Shown: positions 25,426-35,779 of the stretch, piece after piece
Position numbering within the stretch: the first letter of the stretch is position 1
Layout: each line of letters opens with the position of its first letter
Assembly (NCBI RefSeq): GCF_000381925.1
Contig: NZ_KB907307.1
Coordinates: 2,666,001-2,730,000, forward strand
DNA length: 64,000 bases
Direction of reading: 5' to 3'
Origin: Nocardia sp. BMG111209
Lineage (GTDB): Bacteria > Actinomycetota > Actinomycetes > Mycobacteriales > Mycobacteriaceae
Made by a program: the position numbers and the translations under genes
Notes under the pieces: model-generated
Databases searched by the model: none
Told to the model about the DNA's origin: nothing
Seen by the model: the letters and a program-made list of their open reading frames with translations, nothing else

Positions 25426-26443
25426 GGCATGATCAGCGGCTTGTCCCTGCGCATCGCGGCGACAGTGGCTCGATCGAGGTTGAGGGTGGCCGCCACGACT
25501 TGTTGCGGAGTCAGGCCCAACCACTGGTTGGCCGACACGTCGGCGAAATGATCGCTGCGGAACACCTCGAGCATCTGCACCGGCCCGTCGCCCACGTTCT
25601 CGAAGAAATGGCCCATGTTGCACGGAACGTAGCCGACATCGCCCGCGAAATAGTCGAAAGTTCGCGCTCTGCCGCCCGACGCGAACACTGTCATCCGCGC
25701 GTGGCCCTTCAGCCAGTATTGCCACTCGTCGTTGTTGGGATGCCAATGCATTTCACGCAGTGCGCCGGGCCGGAGCTCGACGAACGCGGCGGCGATCGTC
25801 GAAGCGGCACGTCACCGGGGAAGATGTAGCGCGTGTGCTCGATCTCGCCCGCGTCCGGAATGTCGGCGAAGGCCGACTCCGGCACGCCGAAATTCTTCGC
25901 CAGCACATGCCGGGGTGTGTGGGCGAACCAGTCGGTGACCAGGAAGGTCTCGTTCTCCGAGAAATTTCCGTCGTCGAATACCAGCAGGAATTCGCAGTCC
26001 TCCAACGCCTGGATCGAATGCGGAAAACCGGACCTGAAGTTCCACAGGTCGCCACGGCCGATGTCATCGATGAAGTTGCGGCCCTCCGGATCGATGACGG
26101 CGATGCGCGCGCTGCCGGCCAGCATGATTGCCCACTCGGCCTCGTTGTGCGAATGCAGTTCGCGGTAGGCGCCCGCCTTCAGCCGCATATTGACACCCGC
26201 CAATGTCGTCGAGATCGGCAGTTCACGGACCGTTATCTCCCGTGCCCACCCGCCGTTCAGCAAGCGATTGTGCGCCGCGGAATAGGGAAACTTCAGGTTC
26301 GGGACAGTTCCGGAATCGGTTGGCGGAGCCCCCGGGTTCTGCCGCCCGATCGGCACATTATCGGGCCCCAATGTAGTCGCGCCGATGTCGCCACGAACAG
26401 TCGGCACCATCGTTTGCCCATCGATCTTTTCCTGTGTCGTCAT
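25422..26443 (-). pseudogene. Bicupin oxalate decarboxylase, interrupted by a frameshift
   Basis: The ATG at 26443 (ribosome site GAGGA) opens a protein with the start typical of this family: [29 protein letters not shown], and the first cupin metal ligands in [11 protein letters not shown] and GFPHSIQ. The lid segment reads NFSENETF, closer to decarboxylase (SENS-type) than to oxidase. After YIFPGDVP the frame fails at about 25797-25807. One inserted base restores [20 protein letters not shown] and the second cupin ([21 protein letters not shown]), which ends at 25422. Both halves are intact, giving about 340 residues, so this is a single-base deletion or a sequencing error. Mn-dependent oxalate decarboxylases convert oxalate to formate and CO2. 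It is coupled to the DUF1275 gene. Confidence 0.88.
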
Positions 26444-26798
26444 CGGTAGTCCTCAGGTAGTGCAAAACTGCAACAACGTGGGCCGAGCCCACTCGAGGTG
26501 AAGGAGTGATAGACCTCGACGCGCCGGTACGCGAGATTTCTTTCCCGGGTCGGCCGTCGAAAGCCCGCCGTCGAATCAACCGATCTACTCGACCGGGTGC
26601 GGAGGTCCGCGGCCGAAACAGCCTGCGGGACACCGCCCCCGGCGAACGCGATACCGGGCGCAGGATTGCGTGAATGCAGGTTTGGTCAAATCAGTCACCA
26701 ACCTTCGTTGGATACGACGTTCGACAACCACCCGTACCGACCTTCGCACCCACATTATAGTGACGGCCGACTCGGCCCCAGCAGATAAACTCGGGCAC
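26444..26798. other. Intergenic region upstream of the bicupin operon
   Basis: No gene is supported in these 355 bases. They contain a near-palindrome (AGGTTTGGT at 26678-26686, ACCAACCT at 26697-26704), the symmetrical GGCCGACTCGGCC at 26765-26777 and, on the - strand, a TATAAT at 26754-26759 that could be a -10 box, although no convincing -35 accompanies it. The promoter of the oxalate decarboxylase gene must lie here. Confidence 0.35.
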
Positions 26799-27398
26799 TC
26801 AGGCCCGGGGGTGGATGCCGTCGAGAACGGTGTCGATGACATCGTCGACGAAGGTGGTGTCCAGGGTTCCGTGGCCGTGCAGCATTCGGTGGTAGATCGG
26901 GCCGTACAGGAGGTCGAGGACCACCTCGGTCCGGGTGCGGGGCGAGATCTCGCCGCGGGCGATGGCCTGTTGCAGGATCAGCCGGCCGTGTTCGCGGCGG
27001 TGTTCGACGAATCGGGAGCGGTATTCGAGCGCGAAGGCCGGGGTGCTGAGCACTTCGGCGAGCAGCCCGGCGACCACCGGTCCGTAGGGGCGACCGGATA
27101 TGAGGATCACCCACGGTAGCAACATGTTTCGCAGATCCTCGCGCAGCGGGCCGACGGGCTCGGCGGGTGCGCCGGTGTCCCATTCCCGGTACAGCGCGTC
27201 CATGGCGAGCGCTTCCTTGCTCGGCCACCAGCGGTAGATGGTGGCCTTGCTGACCCCGGCCGCCGCGGCGACCGCGTCCATACTCATCATCGCCGGACCG
27301 CGGTCGACCAGCAGTCGCGCGGCGGCGTCCAGGATGGCGACGTGCGCTCGCTCGTCGCGCGGACGGCCACGGCGCGCGGGCACCGGTTTCGGTGTCAT
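26799..27398 (-). CDS. TetR-family transcriptional regulator
   Basis: This 199-residue protein has an N-terminal TetR helix-turn-helix (ILDAAARLLVDRGPAMMSMD, AAAAGVSKATIYRWWPSKEA) and an all-helical ligand-binding domain ending in a TetR_C-like segment (RSRFVEHRREHGRLILQQAI). The ATG at 27398 overlaps the stop of the aldo-keto reductase (ATGA), so the regulator is the second gene of that operon. It probably represses its own operon through the palindrome at 28396-28423 upstream of the reductase, an arrangement common for TetR proteins. The ligand is unknown. Confidence 0.94.
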   Translation of the reverse strand: MTPKPVPARRGRPRDERAHVAILDAAARLLVDRGPAMMSMDAVAAAAGVSKATIYRWWPSKEALAMDALYREWDTGAPAEPVGPLREDLRNMLLPWVILISGRPYGPVVAGLLAEVLSTPAFALEYRSRFVEHRREHGRLILQQAIARGEISPRTRTEVVLDLLYGPIYHRMLHGHGTLDTTFVDDVIDTVLDGIHPRA

Positions 27399-28366
27399 CG
27401 GCGGCCACCGGCGGCGGTGCGGGCCGTGGCCGCGAGTTCGGCGAGGTCGTCGGTGGTCAGTTCCAGATCCGCGGCCGGGAGGATCGCGGCGATCTGGGCG
27501 GGATGGCGGAATCCGATGGTCGCGGCATCGATCGCCGGATCGGCCAGTACCCAGGCGACCGCGACGGCCCCCGGTGCGACGCGGTGCCGGTCGGCCACGC
27601 GGCGGGTCCGCGCCGCCGTGTCCAGATGCCCGGACAGGGCGGGCTCGCGGAACCAGGACCGCCGGTCGGCGGCGGGTAGCCGCGCGATCCGCTGCCTGGT
27701 CATGGCCCCGGTCAGCAGGCCGGAAGCCAGGGGTGTGCAGGCGATGACGCCGATACCGGCCCGCTCGGCGTGGGGCAGGACCGTGGTCGCGGCGGCGCGG
27801 TCGACCAGCGAGTAGGCCGGCCGCAGCGTTTCGACCGGTGCGATCGCGGAGATCCGATCCAGTTGCGCGCCATCGAAATTCGACACACCGATATGCCGGA
27901 CCAAGCCCTGGTCCTTCAGCTCGGCGAGCGCGGCCCACCCCGCCTCGATCTCGGAATCCGGTTTCGGCCAATGGATCTGGTAGAGATCCAGCGCACCGGC
28001 CCCGAGTCGGTCCAGGCTGGCCTCCGCGTCGCGTAGCACCCGGTCCCGGGTGAGGCGGTGCCGCACCCGGCCGGTGCCGTTGTCCGGCAGCGAGCATTTG
28101 GTGAACAGGTACGGGCGACAGCCTCTGCCGCGCAACGTCTTCCCGATCAGCGATTCGGATCGCCCGCCGCCGTACGCGGCCGCGGTGTCGATCCAGTTGA
28201 TGCCGCACTCCAGCGCGTACTCGATCGTGGCGATGGATCGGGCATCGTCCTGTGGTCCCCCGCCGGATCCCCGGCCGCCACCGATGGCCCACCCGCCGAA
28301 GCCGACGCGGGTGATCCGCATTCCGGTGGATCCCAGGGATGTGGTGGTCAGTTCTGTCGTGATCAT
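27395..28366 (-). CDS. Aldo-keto reductase
   Basis: This 323-residue (beta/alpha)8 oxidoreductase of the AKR superfamily starts at ATG 28366 behind GAGAGGTGCC. The tetrad can be read: Asp and Tyr in DTAAAYGGGRSE, Lys in FTKCS, His in DLYQIHWPKPD. HIGVSNFDGAQL and a late phosphate-binding region (TIGFRHPAQI) are as expected. It is NADPH-dependent by family. It is followed, with a four-base overlap, by its TetR regulator. It is divergent from an AraC-family gene across a spacer with three inverted repeats. Likely role: reduction of an aldehyde or ketone sensed by the TetR protein. Confidence 0.95.
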   Translation of the reverse strand: MITTELTTTSLGSTGMRITRVGFGGWAIGGGRGSGGGPQDDARSIATIEYALECGINWIDTAAAYGGGRSESLIGKTLRGRGCRPYLFTKCSLPDNGTGRVRHRLTRDRVLRDAEASLDRLGAGALDLYQIHWPKPDSEIEAGWAALAELKDQGLVRHIGVSNFDGAQLDRISAIAPVETLRPAYSLVDRAAATTVLPHAERAGIGVIACTPLASGLLTGAMTRQRIARLPAADRRSWFREPALSGHLDTAARTRRVADRHRVAPGAVAVAWVLADPAIDAATIGFRHPAQIAAILPAADLELTTDDLAELAATARTAAGGRR

Positions 28367-28395
28367 GGCACCTCTCGATTCCTCGGTACCCTCGC

Positions 28396-28423
28396 TAACA
28401 AAACTGTACTCTCAGTTTCGTTA
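28396..28423. promoter_or_regulatory. Probable TetR operator upstream of the aldo-keto reductase
   Basis: AACAAAACTG (28397-28406) and CAGTTTCGTT (28413-28422) are arms of a 28-base inverted repeat with one mismatch and a 6-base centre; the outer T/A pair also matches. It lies 30 bases before the reductase start in an AT-rich patch, the usual size and place for a TetR dimer site. Confidence 0.7.
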
Positions 28424-28426
28424 AGA

Positions 28427-28489
28427 ATCCGTATGGACCGCGATACGGATCGAGGTATGTGATATTCACCTGGATGTGATCGGAATCAC
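28427..28489. promoter_or_regulatory. Two further inverted repeats in the reductase/AraC spacer
   Basis: ATCCGTAT (28427-28434) and ATACGGAT (28443-28450) form perfect 8-bp arms with an 8-base spacer, only three bases from the TetR-type palindrome. A smaller repeat, GTGAT-CGGA-ATCAC, lies at 28476-28489. They could be sites for the AraC protein or a second dimeric regulator. The remaining spacer to 28644 shows nothing further. Confidence 0.45.
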
Positions 28490-28644
28490 CGACTCGCCTC
28501 ATGGGCCGTCGATATCGGAAACCGGAAGTTCAGTAATCGGAGGACCACGCTCCGCATGACCATGAACCGGATTCGCTCCGGACTGCCCGGCCCGGTGCCG
28601 CGATCCCGGAACCCTCGCGGTGACCGGCGAGGAAGATGGGAGTC

Positions 28645-29619
28645 GTGCCCGATATCTCCGCATCCACCGATGACGTCGAACCTCCCGAGCGGGAGGACTA
28701 TTGGCATCACACACTGGGCGATACGTTCGCATCGGTGAATCTGGAGGGGTGGAACAGTTCTCCGGAGCCGGCGGCACGGTTGGCGGGAACGGTCCGGGGG
28801 CGGTTGCTGTTCGCCGAGTTGACCGCGACCCCGCACGTGCATCGGCGGACCGTGCGTTGTATCCGGCAGTCGGATGCGGCGTTCTTCCAGATCGCCGTTC
28901 TCACAGCCGGTGCTGCGTCGTTGGCGCAGGCCGGTCGGGTCGCCGAACTGACACCCGGCGATTTCGTCGTCTACGACAATTCGCGGCCGTTCACGTGGAC
29001 GTTCACCGAGCCGTGGTCGGTGTCGGTGCTCTCGGTTCCGTCGGAGGCGGTGCGGCTCAGCGATACCGAGCGCAGCGCGGTGAGCGGCCGCGTGTTGTCG
29101 GGCCGGCGTGGATTGTCCGGTGTGGTCGGCAGATTCGTGCTCGACCTGATCCGGCACGGCGCGGAGCTGGCGGAGTCCCAGTCCGAGGAGGTGCTCGCCC
29201 GCACCACCGATCTGGCGCTGTGCCTGCTGGCCGAACCCGGCGGGACTCGGCACGCGGATGCGACGCAGCGCAGCCTGATGGCGCGCATCGAAGCCCAGAT
29301 CGACTCGCGCCTACGGGATCCGGGGCTCGGTCCTGCCGAAATTGCTGCGGCAGTGAATATTTCGACTCGATACCTGCACAAGCTGTTCCGAGCGGAGAAC
29401 GAGTCGGTCGCACGGTATATTCGCCGCCGTCGCCTGGCGGGTGTGCGCGAGGAGTTGCTCGATCATCGGCTCGCTCATCTGAGTATCGCGACCCTGGCAC
29501 ACCGCTGGGGATTCGGTGACATCAGTGGCTTCAACCGGGCATTCCGCGCCACCTACGGGGTCAGCCCCGGTGAGATGCGACGCGGTCATCCGGACGGGAG
29601 CTTCCACCGGGCCGTGTGA
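28645..29619 (+). CDS. AraC-family transcriptional regulator
   Basis: This protein is about 324 residues long. The N-terminal half is the cupin-like AraC ligand domain (LTPGDFVVYDNSRPFTWTF is typical). The C-terminal 100 residues carry the two HTH motifs: AEIAAAVNISTRYLHKLFRA and the signature 'GFGDISGFNRAFRATYGVSP'. GTG 28645 is preferred because GAGGAAG lies nine bases before it; ATG 28636 in the same frame sits on that ribosome site. It is divergent from the aldo-keto reductase and 140 bases upstream of an alpha/beta hydrolase, either of which could be its target. Confidence 0.93.
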   Translation: MPDISASTDDVEPPEREDYWHHTLGDTFASVNLEGWNSSPEPAARLAGTVRGRLLFAELTATPHVHRRTVRCIRQSDAAFFQIAVLTAGAASLAQAGRVAELTPGDFVVYDNSRPFTWTFTEPWSVSVLSVPSEAVRLSDTERSAVSGRVLSGRRGLSGVVGRFVLDLIRHGAELAESQSEEVLARTTDLALCLLAEPGGTRHADATQRSLMARIEAQIDSRLRDPGLGPAEIAAAVNISTRYLHKLFRAENESVARYIRRRRLAGVREELLDHRLAHLSIATLAHRWGFGDISGFNRAFRATYGVSPGEMRRGHPDGSFHRAV

Positions 29620-29759
29620 CCGGTGCCGGAGATGTCGCGATGCGCTGTCGTCCGCGACCTGTGCGTCGTCGTCCGCGTCCGGACGGCTCGTGTTCGCCGA
29701 CGATGTGACCGGCAGTATCGGTGCGCAATCCCGCCACCCTGCCGATGAGGGAGGTCGTC

Positions 29760-30443
29760 ATGAGCAAACCGACGGTAGTGCTGGTGCACGGTGGATTCGT
29801 CGACGGAGCTGGATGGCGCGCCGTATACGACGAGCTCACCCGGGACGGTTTCAGCGTGCGCGTGGTGCAGAACTCGACCCGGTCGCTCACCGAGGACGCC
29901 GCCGCGACCCGGCAGATCCTCGACGACATCGACGGTGACGCGGTGCTGGTGGGGCACTCCTACGGCGGTGCGGTCATCACCGAGGCCGGCACCCACCCCA
30001 CGGTGAAGGCCCTCGTGTACGTCACCGCCTTCGCACCGGATACCGGCGAATCGGTGAACCAGTTGATCGGATCCTTCCCGCAGGACGGTCCGCAGCCCCC
30101 GATCCTGCCGCCCGACGACGGCTACCTGTTCCTGGATCGGTCGCAGTTCCACAACTCCTTCGCCGGCGATCTGTCCGCGGCGGACGCCGCGTTCCTGGCC
30201 GACTCCCAGGTCCCGTGGGGACTGGACGCACTCGGCGGCACGATCGGCGAGGCCGCCTGGCGGACGAGGCCGAGTTGGTACCTGCGGGTCACCGAGGACA
30301 GGATGATCCCGCCCTCGGCCCAGGCCTCGATGGCCGACAGGATCGGCGCGAAGGTCACCGAGACGCCGGGCAGCCACGCCATCTACGTCTCGCGGCCCGA
30401 GGTGGTCGCAGGCCTCATCCGCACCGCCGCCGAGGCGGTCTAG
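29760..30443 (+). CDS. Alpha/beta hydrolase (MES/HNL-like)
   Basis: This 227-residue hydrolase starts at ATG 29760 after GGGAGG. It has the compact form of the salicylate esterase/hydroxynitrile lyase branch: KPTVVLVHGGFVDGAGW at the N-terminus, nucleophile elbow VGHSYGGAVI, an Asp candidate in TEDRMIPPSAQ and His in GSHAIYVSRPE. Similar proteins in actinomycetes are annotated only as alpha/beta hydrolases. No signal peptide is seen. It lies 140 bases downstream of the AraC regulator on the same strand and ends just before a bidirectional hairpin. Confidence 0.93.
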   Translation: MSKPTVVLVHGGFVDGAGWRAVYDELTRDGFSVRVVQNSTRSLTEDAAATRQILDDIDGDAVLVGHSYGGAVITEAGTHPTVKALVYVTAFAPDTGESVNQLIGSFPQDGPQPPILPPDDGYLFLDRSQFHNSFAGDLSAADAAFLADSQVPWGLDALGGTIGEAAWRTRPSWYLRVTEDRMIPPSAQASMADRIGAKVTETPGSHAIYVSRPEVVAGLIRTAAEAV

Positions 30444-30486
30444 GCCCCGTGGCGGCCGTGTAGCCGATCAGGGGACGGCACCGGGC

Positions 30487-30508
30487 TCGGCGGGTCGTCG
30501 CCCGCCGA
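30487..30508. terminator. Bidirectional terminator hairpin
   Basis: TCGGCGGG (30487-30494) pairs with CCCGCCGA (30501-30508) around a 6-base loop, between the ends of the convergent hydrolase and carboxylase genes. Confidence 0.65.
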
Positions 30509-30530
30509 ACCTCCGGAAATTCGTTGCCGC

Positions 30531-32303
30531 TCACTTGATTTCGGTGAGCACGCTTCCCGGGGTGACGGCGGCGCCGACCTCCACGGACAAGCCGGTCACC
30601 ACACCCGCCTTGTGCGCGTTGATCGGATTCTCCATCTTCATGGCCTCGAGGACCGCGATCAGATCACTGGCGGCCACCGAATCGCCCTCCGCCACGGCTA
30701 CTTTCACCACCGTGCCCTGCATCGGCGCGGTCACCGCGTCACCGGAGGCGGCGCCGGCACCGGCGCCCGGACGCTTGCGCGGCTTCTTCCGTGCCGGCGC
30801 GGCGGCCTCGCCCGACGACTTGGTCCCCAGCGAGAACCGTTCCGGCAGTGACACTTCCACTCGCCGACCGGCGACCTCGACCACCACGGTCTGCCGGGTC
30901 TGCTCCACGTCGTCGATCGGCTCGATCTCGGTGTGCGGCGGGATCGGGTTCACCCAATCCGTTTCGATCCACCGGGTGTACACCTCGAACGACGTACCGT
31001 CCCCGAGGAAGGCCGGATTCGTGACGATGTGCCGATGGAACGGCAATACCGTTGCCAATCCCTCGATCTCGTATTCCGCCAGCGCGCGGCGGGACCGCTG
31101 CAACGCCTGTTCGCGGGTCTCGCCCCACACGATCAGCTTCGCCAGCATCGAGTCGAACCGGCCGCTGATCACATCGCCCTCGGCCACACCGGAATCCACG
31201 CGGACGCCGGGGCCCGACGGCTCCCGGTACACGCGCACCGGGCCGGGTGCGGGCAGGAAGTTCCGGCCGGCGTCCTCGCCGTTGATGCGGAATTCGAAGG
31301 CGTGCCCGCGCGGGGCCGGATCCTCGGTGATCTCCAGCTTCTCGCCGTTCGCGATGCGGAACTGCTGCCGCACCAGGTCCAGGCCGGCGGTCTCCTCCGT
31401 CACCGGGTGTTCCACCTGGAGGCGGGTGTTCACCTCCAGGAACGACACCGTCTCGCCCTGGACCAGGTATTCGACCGTACCGGCGCCGTAGTATCCGGCC
31501 TCCCGGCAGATTCGCTTCGCCGACTCGTGGATCTTCGCCCGGACCGCGTCCGACAGGAACGGCGCGGGGGCCTCCTCCACCAGTTTCTGGAAGCGGCGTT
31601 GCAGCGAGCAGTCCCGTGTGCCGACCACGATCACGGTGCCGTGCCGGTCGGCCAGTACCTGGGCTTCCACGTGCCGGGCCCGGTCGAGGTACTGCTCGAC
31701 GAAACATTCGCCACGGCCGAAGGCCGCCGTCGCTTCCCTTGTCGCCGAGTCGAACAGCTCGGGGATCTCCTCGATGGTGTGGGCCACCTTCATGCCCCGG
31801 CCACCACCGCCGAACGCCGCCTTGATCGCCACCGGGACACCGTGGGTCTCGGCGAACGCGATCACCTCCGCGGCGTCGCGCACCGGATCCTTCGTTCCGG
31901 CCGCCATCGGCGCGCCCGCTCGCGCGGCGATGTGCCGGGCGGTGACCTTGTCGCCGAGGTCCCGGATCGACTGTGGTGACGGGCCGATCCAGATCAGGCC
32001 CGCGTCCAGGACCGCCTGGGCGAAATCGGCGTTCTCCGAGAGGAATCCGTAGCCGGGATGGACCGCGTCGGCTCCGGAGCGGGCCGCCGCGTCCAGGATC
32101 TTGTCGAACGTCAGGTACGACTCGGCCGCGGTCTGCCCGCCGAGGGCGAACGCCTCGTCGGCCAGCCGTACGAAGCGCGCGTCCGCGTCCGGCTCCGCGT
32201 AGACCGCGACGCTCGCGATACCGGCGTCGCGGGCGGCCCGGATCACCCGTACCGCGATCTCACCCCGATTCGCGATGAGAACCTTGGTGATTCGCCCACT
32301 CAC
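30531..32303 (-). CDS. Acyl-CoA carboxylase alpha chain (biotin carboxylase + biotin carrier)
   Basis: This 590-residue protein combines a biotin carboxylase with a C-terminal biotinyl domain, as in mycobacterial AccA3. It begins [20 protein letters not shown], has the ATP-grasp glycine loop [12 protein letters not shown], catalytic-site segments [17 protein letters not shown] and [12 protein letters not shown], then an Ala/Pro/Lys-rich linker and the biotin site EAMKMEN with the modified lysine at about residue 556. It carboxylates biotin using ATP and bicarbonate; the beta chain transfers the carboxyl group to acyl-CoA. GTG 32303 overlaps the stop of the epsilon subunit (GTGA). As the last gene of a reductase-beta-epsilon-alpha operon next to a megasynthase, it probably supplies malonyl- or methylmalonyl-type extender units. 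Confidence 0.97.
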   Translation of the reverse strand: MSGRITKVLIANRGEIAVRVIRAARDAGIASVAVYAEPDADARFVRLADEAFALGGQTAAESYLTFDKILDAAARSGADAVHPGYGFLSENADFAQAVLDAGLIWIGPSPQSIRDLGDKVTARHIAARAGAPMAAGTKDPVRDAAEVIAFAETHGVPVAIKAAFGGGGRGMKVAHTIEEIPELFDSATREATAAFGRGECFVEQYLDRARHVEAQVLADRHGTVIVVGTRDCSLQRRFQKLVEEAPAPFLSDAVRAKIHESAKRICREAGYYGAGTVEYLVQGETVSFLEVNTRLQVEHPVTEETAGLDLVRQQFRIANGEKLEITEDPAPRGHAFEFRINGEDAGRNFLPAPGPVRVYREPSGPGVRVDSGVAEGDVISGRFDSMLAKLIVWGETREQALQRSRRALAEYEIEGLATVLPFHRHIVTNPAFLGDGTSFEVYTRWIETDWVNPIPPHTEIEPIDDVEQTRQTVVVEVAGRRVEVSLPERFSLGTKSSGEAAAPARKKPRKRPGAGAGAASGDAVTAPMQGTVVKVAVAEGDSVAASDLIAVLEAMKMENPINAHKAGVVTGLSVEVGAAVTPGSVLTEIK

Positions 32304-32491
32304 GCCGCGGCCCAGCTGTGCGAGGCGACGAAGGCGATGCGGCGTTCCCGGCGCAGCCAGCGGACCGGGGCGGGCTGGTCGCCGGCGGTGTCGGCGGGCC
32401 GGGCCGCGACCGCCGCGAGGGCGATCAGCACCGCGGCCAGTTCGAGGTCGTCGGGGTTGCCCCGCTCGATCCGTACGATGGGTTCGTTCAT
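32300..32491 (-). CDS. Acyl-CoA carboxylase epsilon subunit
   Basis: This small 63-residue protein has the expected form of actinobacterial AccE: an N-terminal variable part, the helix-forming [19 protein letters not shown] and a C-terminal [24 protein letters not shown] tail. The internal ATG at 32491 is chosen over the longer open frame (32569) because the epsilon family starts there. In actinobacteria the epsilon chain stabilises the alpha-beta complex. Its stop overlaps the alpha-chain start by four bases, and it follows the beta-chain gene after 34 bases. Confidence 0.92.
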   Translation of the reverse strand: MNEPIVRIERGNPDDLELAAVLIALAAVAARPADTAGDQPAPVRWLRRERRIAFVASHSWAAA

Positions 32492-32525
32492 GACTGTCTC
32501 GCTCGAATTCTGTTGGCGGATAGAA

Positions 32526-34070
<1,545 letters not shown>

Positions 34071-34096
34071 CACGATCCTCTCTGTCGCGCCGCGGC

Positions 34097-35053
34097 TCAC
34101 AGGTCCAGGACCAGCCGCGGCGAGCGGGCCCGTGACACGCACAGCATCATGGTGTGCCCGGCCGCCCGTTCCTCGTCGTTCAGTACCGAGTCGCGGTGAT
34201 CCACCTCGCCGTCGAGCACGGTGGTCTCGCAACTCCCGCAGGTCCCCTCCTCGCACGAGGACGGCACGTCCACGCCGGCCCGTTGCAGGGCCGACAGCAC
34301 CGACTGCCCGGCGGCCACCTGGACCACCGTGCCGGCGTAGCGCAGTTCCACCTCGAAGGCGCCGTTCGCGGCCGGGTCGGCGACGACGTCGGCCGGCTGG
34401 AAGCGCTCGAGGTGCAGCGATCCGGTACCGCGGGCCCGCTGCTGCCGTTCGGCGGCCTGCAGCAACGGTTCCGGGCCGCAGCAGTAGATCGCGGCGTCGT
34501 CGGAACCGAAGACCTCGGGCAGCGGGATCAGGCCGCACCGGTCCTGCGGATACAGTCGCACCCGGTCGCCGTGGCCGGTCAGTTCGTCGGCGAACGCCAT
34601 CCCGGCCCGGGTGCGGCCGCCGTAGTGCAGGGTCCACGGCGCGCCCGCCGCCGCCACCGCGGCGATCATGGGCAGCAGCGGGGTGATCCCGATCCCACCC
34701 GCGACGAACCGATACCGCGGAGCGTCGATGAGCGGAAAGTTGTTGCGCGGCATACCGACTCGCAGCCGGGACGCCGTCGTCACCTCGTCGTGCAGATATC
34801 GCGAGCCACCGCGGCCGGCGGGCTCGCGCAGCACGGCGATGCGCCACTGCCGGCGATCGCCGGGATCGCCGCACAGCGAATACTGCCGGGTCCGGCCGCC
34901 GGGTAGATGCAGATCGATATGGGCTCCGGGACCCCACTGCGGGAGCTCCTCGCCGGATTCGGCGGCCAGCACGAACGAGCGCACCTCGTCGGTCTCGGCC
35001 ACGACACGAACCACGTGCAGGTCGGTCTCGGAACGCGGGCTCACTGGGGGCAC
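34097..35053 (-). CDS. PDR-type flavin/2Fe-2S oxidoreductase
   Basis: This 318-residue reductase resembles phthalate dioxygenase reductase and vanillate demethylase reductase. It has an N-terminal flavin-binding barrel with RTRQYSLCGDP, a nucleotide-binding domain with GGIGITPLLPMIA and CCGPEPLLQAAE, and a C-terminal plant-type 2Fe-2S ferredoxin domain with CEEGTCGSC and a distal cysteine in MMLCVSRA. It starts at GTG 35053. Such proteins carry electrons from NAD(P)H to an oxygenase. No oxygenase is adjacent, so the partner may be one of the P450s at 0.4-5 kb, the flavoprotein at 48 kb or an enzyme outside the window. Its position at the head of a carboxylase operon is unusual. Confidence 0.94.
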   Translation of the reverse strand: MPPVSPRSETDLHVVRVVAETDEVRSFVLAAESGEELPQWGPGAHIDLHLPGGRTRQYSLCGDPGDRRQWRIAVLREPAGRGGSRYLHDEVTTASRLRVGMPRNNFPLIDAPRYRFVAGGIGITPLLPMIAAVAAAGAPWTLHYGGRTRAGMAFADELTGHGDRVRLYPQDRCGLIPLPEVFGSDDAAIYCCGPEPLLQAAERQQRARGTGSLHLERFQPADVVADPAANGAFEVELRYAGTVVQVAAGQSVLSALQRAGVDVPSSCEEGTCGSCETTVLDGEVDHRDSVLNDEERAAGHTMMLCVSRARSPRLVLDL

Positions 35054-35234
35054 GATTTTGCCTCTTTCGAATTTCCACCGGCCGCGTCGATTTCCCGCGC
35101 TGGAATACGCCGCCGAATCGAAGGCTACCGGCCACCGGCGAATCGGCCGATGCTCGTTCGGCAACCCGGTGAGCGGCGATCGGATCTGCCTATGGGCGCG
35201 TTTTACACTGTCAGACAAAGGAATACTGCGTAAC

Positions 35235-35765
35235 GTGACGCAAACTCCGTTCTTCGACCGCGCGTTCGCAGCGTTCGCCCGGTTCGCCACCGAAAACCCC
35301 GACTACGACAAGCTCCGGGAAATCGCCAACGAGTCGGTGCCGTTCGCGGTCCACTCGGGCGTGCGCACCACGGAACTCGACAACGACCACGCGGTCACCG
35401 AGATCCCGGCGGATTCCCGCCTGGACAACCACGTCAAGACCGTCCACGCCGCCGCGCTCTACCTCGCCGCGGACGTCGCCTGCGCGGTGGCCTTCGTCGG
35501 CGCCGCGGCCCCGCAGATCGATCAGGTCGAGTGGATGGTGGTGCGCGACGCGCGTTCCGCGTATTTCAAGCCGGCCGTCGGCCGCATCCGCGCGGTCGGC
35601 ACGATCGACGAGCGGGCCATCCGGGCCATCCTCGGCCGCACCGAGCAGCGCCGGTTCGATGTCGACGGCAAGGCGATGCTCTACGACGACAACGACGTCC
35701 TGGTGGGCAAGGTCTCCTTCGACTACGTCACCCAATTCGCCGCGCTCCCTGCCGAATCCGCCTGA
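35235..35765 (+). CDS. DUF4442/hotdog-fold thioesterase-like protein (paralogue 1)
   Basis: This 176-residue protein starts at GTG 35235. It has an N-terminal helical part (FFDRAFAAFARFATENPDYD) and a hotdog fold: VPFAVHSGVRTTEL, the central helix KTVHAAALYLAADVACAVAF, and the last strands KAMLYDDNDVLVGKVSFDYV. It is a clear paralogue of the protein at 49090-49620, with matching length and landmarks (AEIPAD/AEIPAE, TVHAAALYLAA/TVHAGALFLAA). The two copies flank the PfaA/PfaC core. Typical roles are thioester hydrolysis or acyl transfer; the residues needed are not certain here. It lies 14 bases before the alpha/beta hydrolase gene and is divergent from the reductase operon. Confidence 0.85.
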   Translation: MTQTPFFDRAFAAFARFATENPDYDKLREIANESVPFAVHSGVRTTELDNDHAVTEIPADSRLDNHVKTVHAAALYLAADVACAVAFVGAAAPQIDQVEWMVVRDARSAYFKPAVGRIRAVGTIDERAIRAILGRTEQRRFDVDGKAMLYDDNDVLVGKVSFDYVTQFAALPAESA

Positions 35766-35779
35766 GACCGAGGAGAGCC

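Noticed and set aside
26754..26759. Perfect TATAAT on the - strand as the promoter of the oxalate decarboxylase gene
   Set aside because: No -35 element at proper spacing and 310 bases from the start codon; kept only as a note in the spacer entry.
26585..26842. Short - strand ORF between the TetR and bicupin genes
   Set aside because: Arg-rich low-quality composition and overlap with the TetR end; not supported as a gene.
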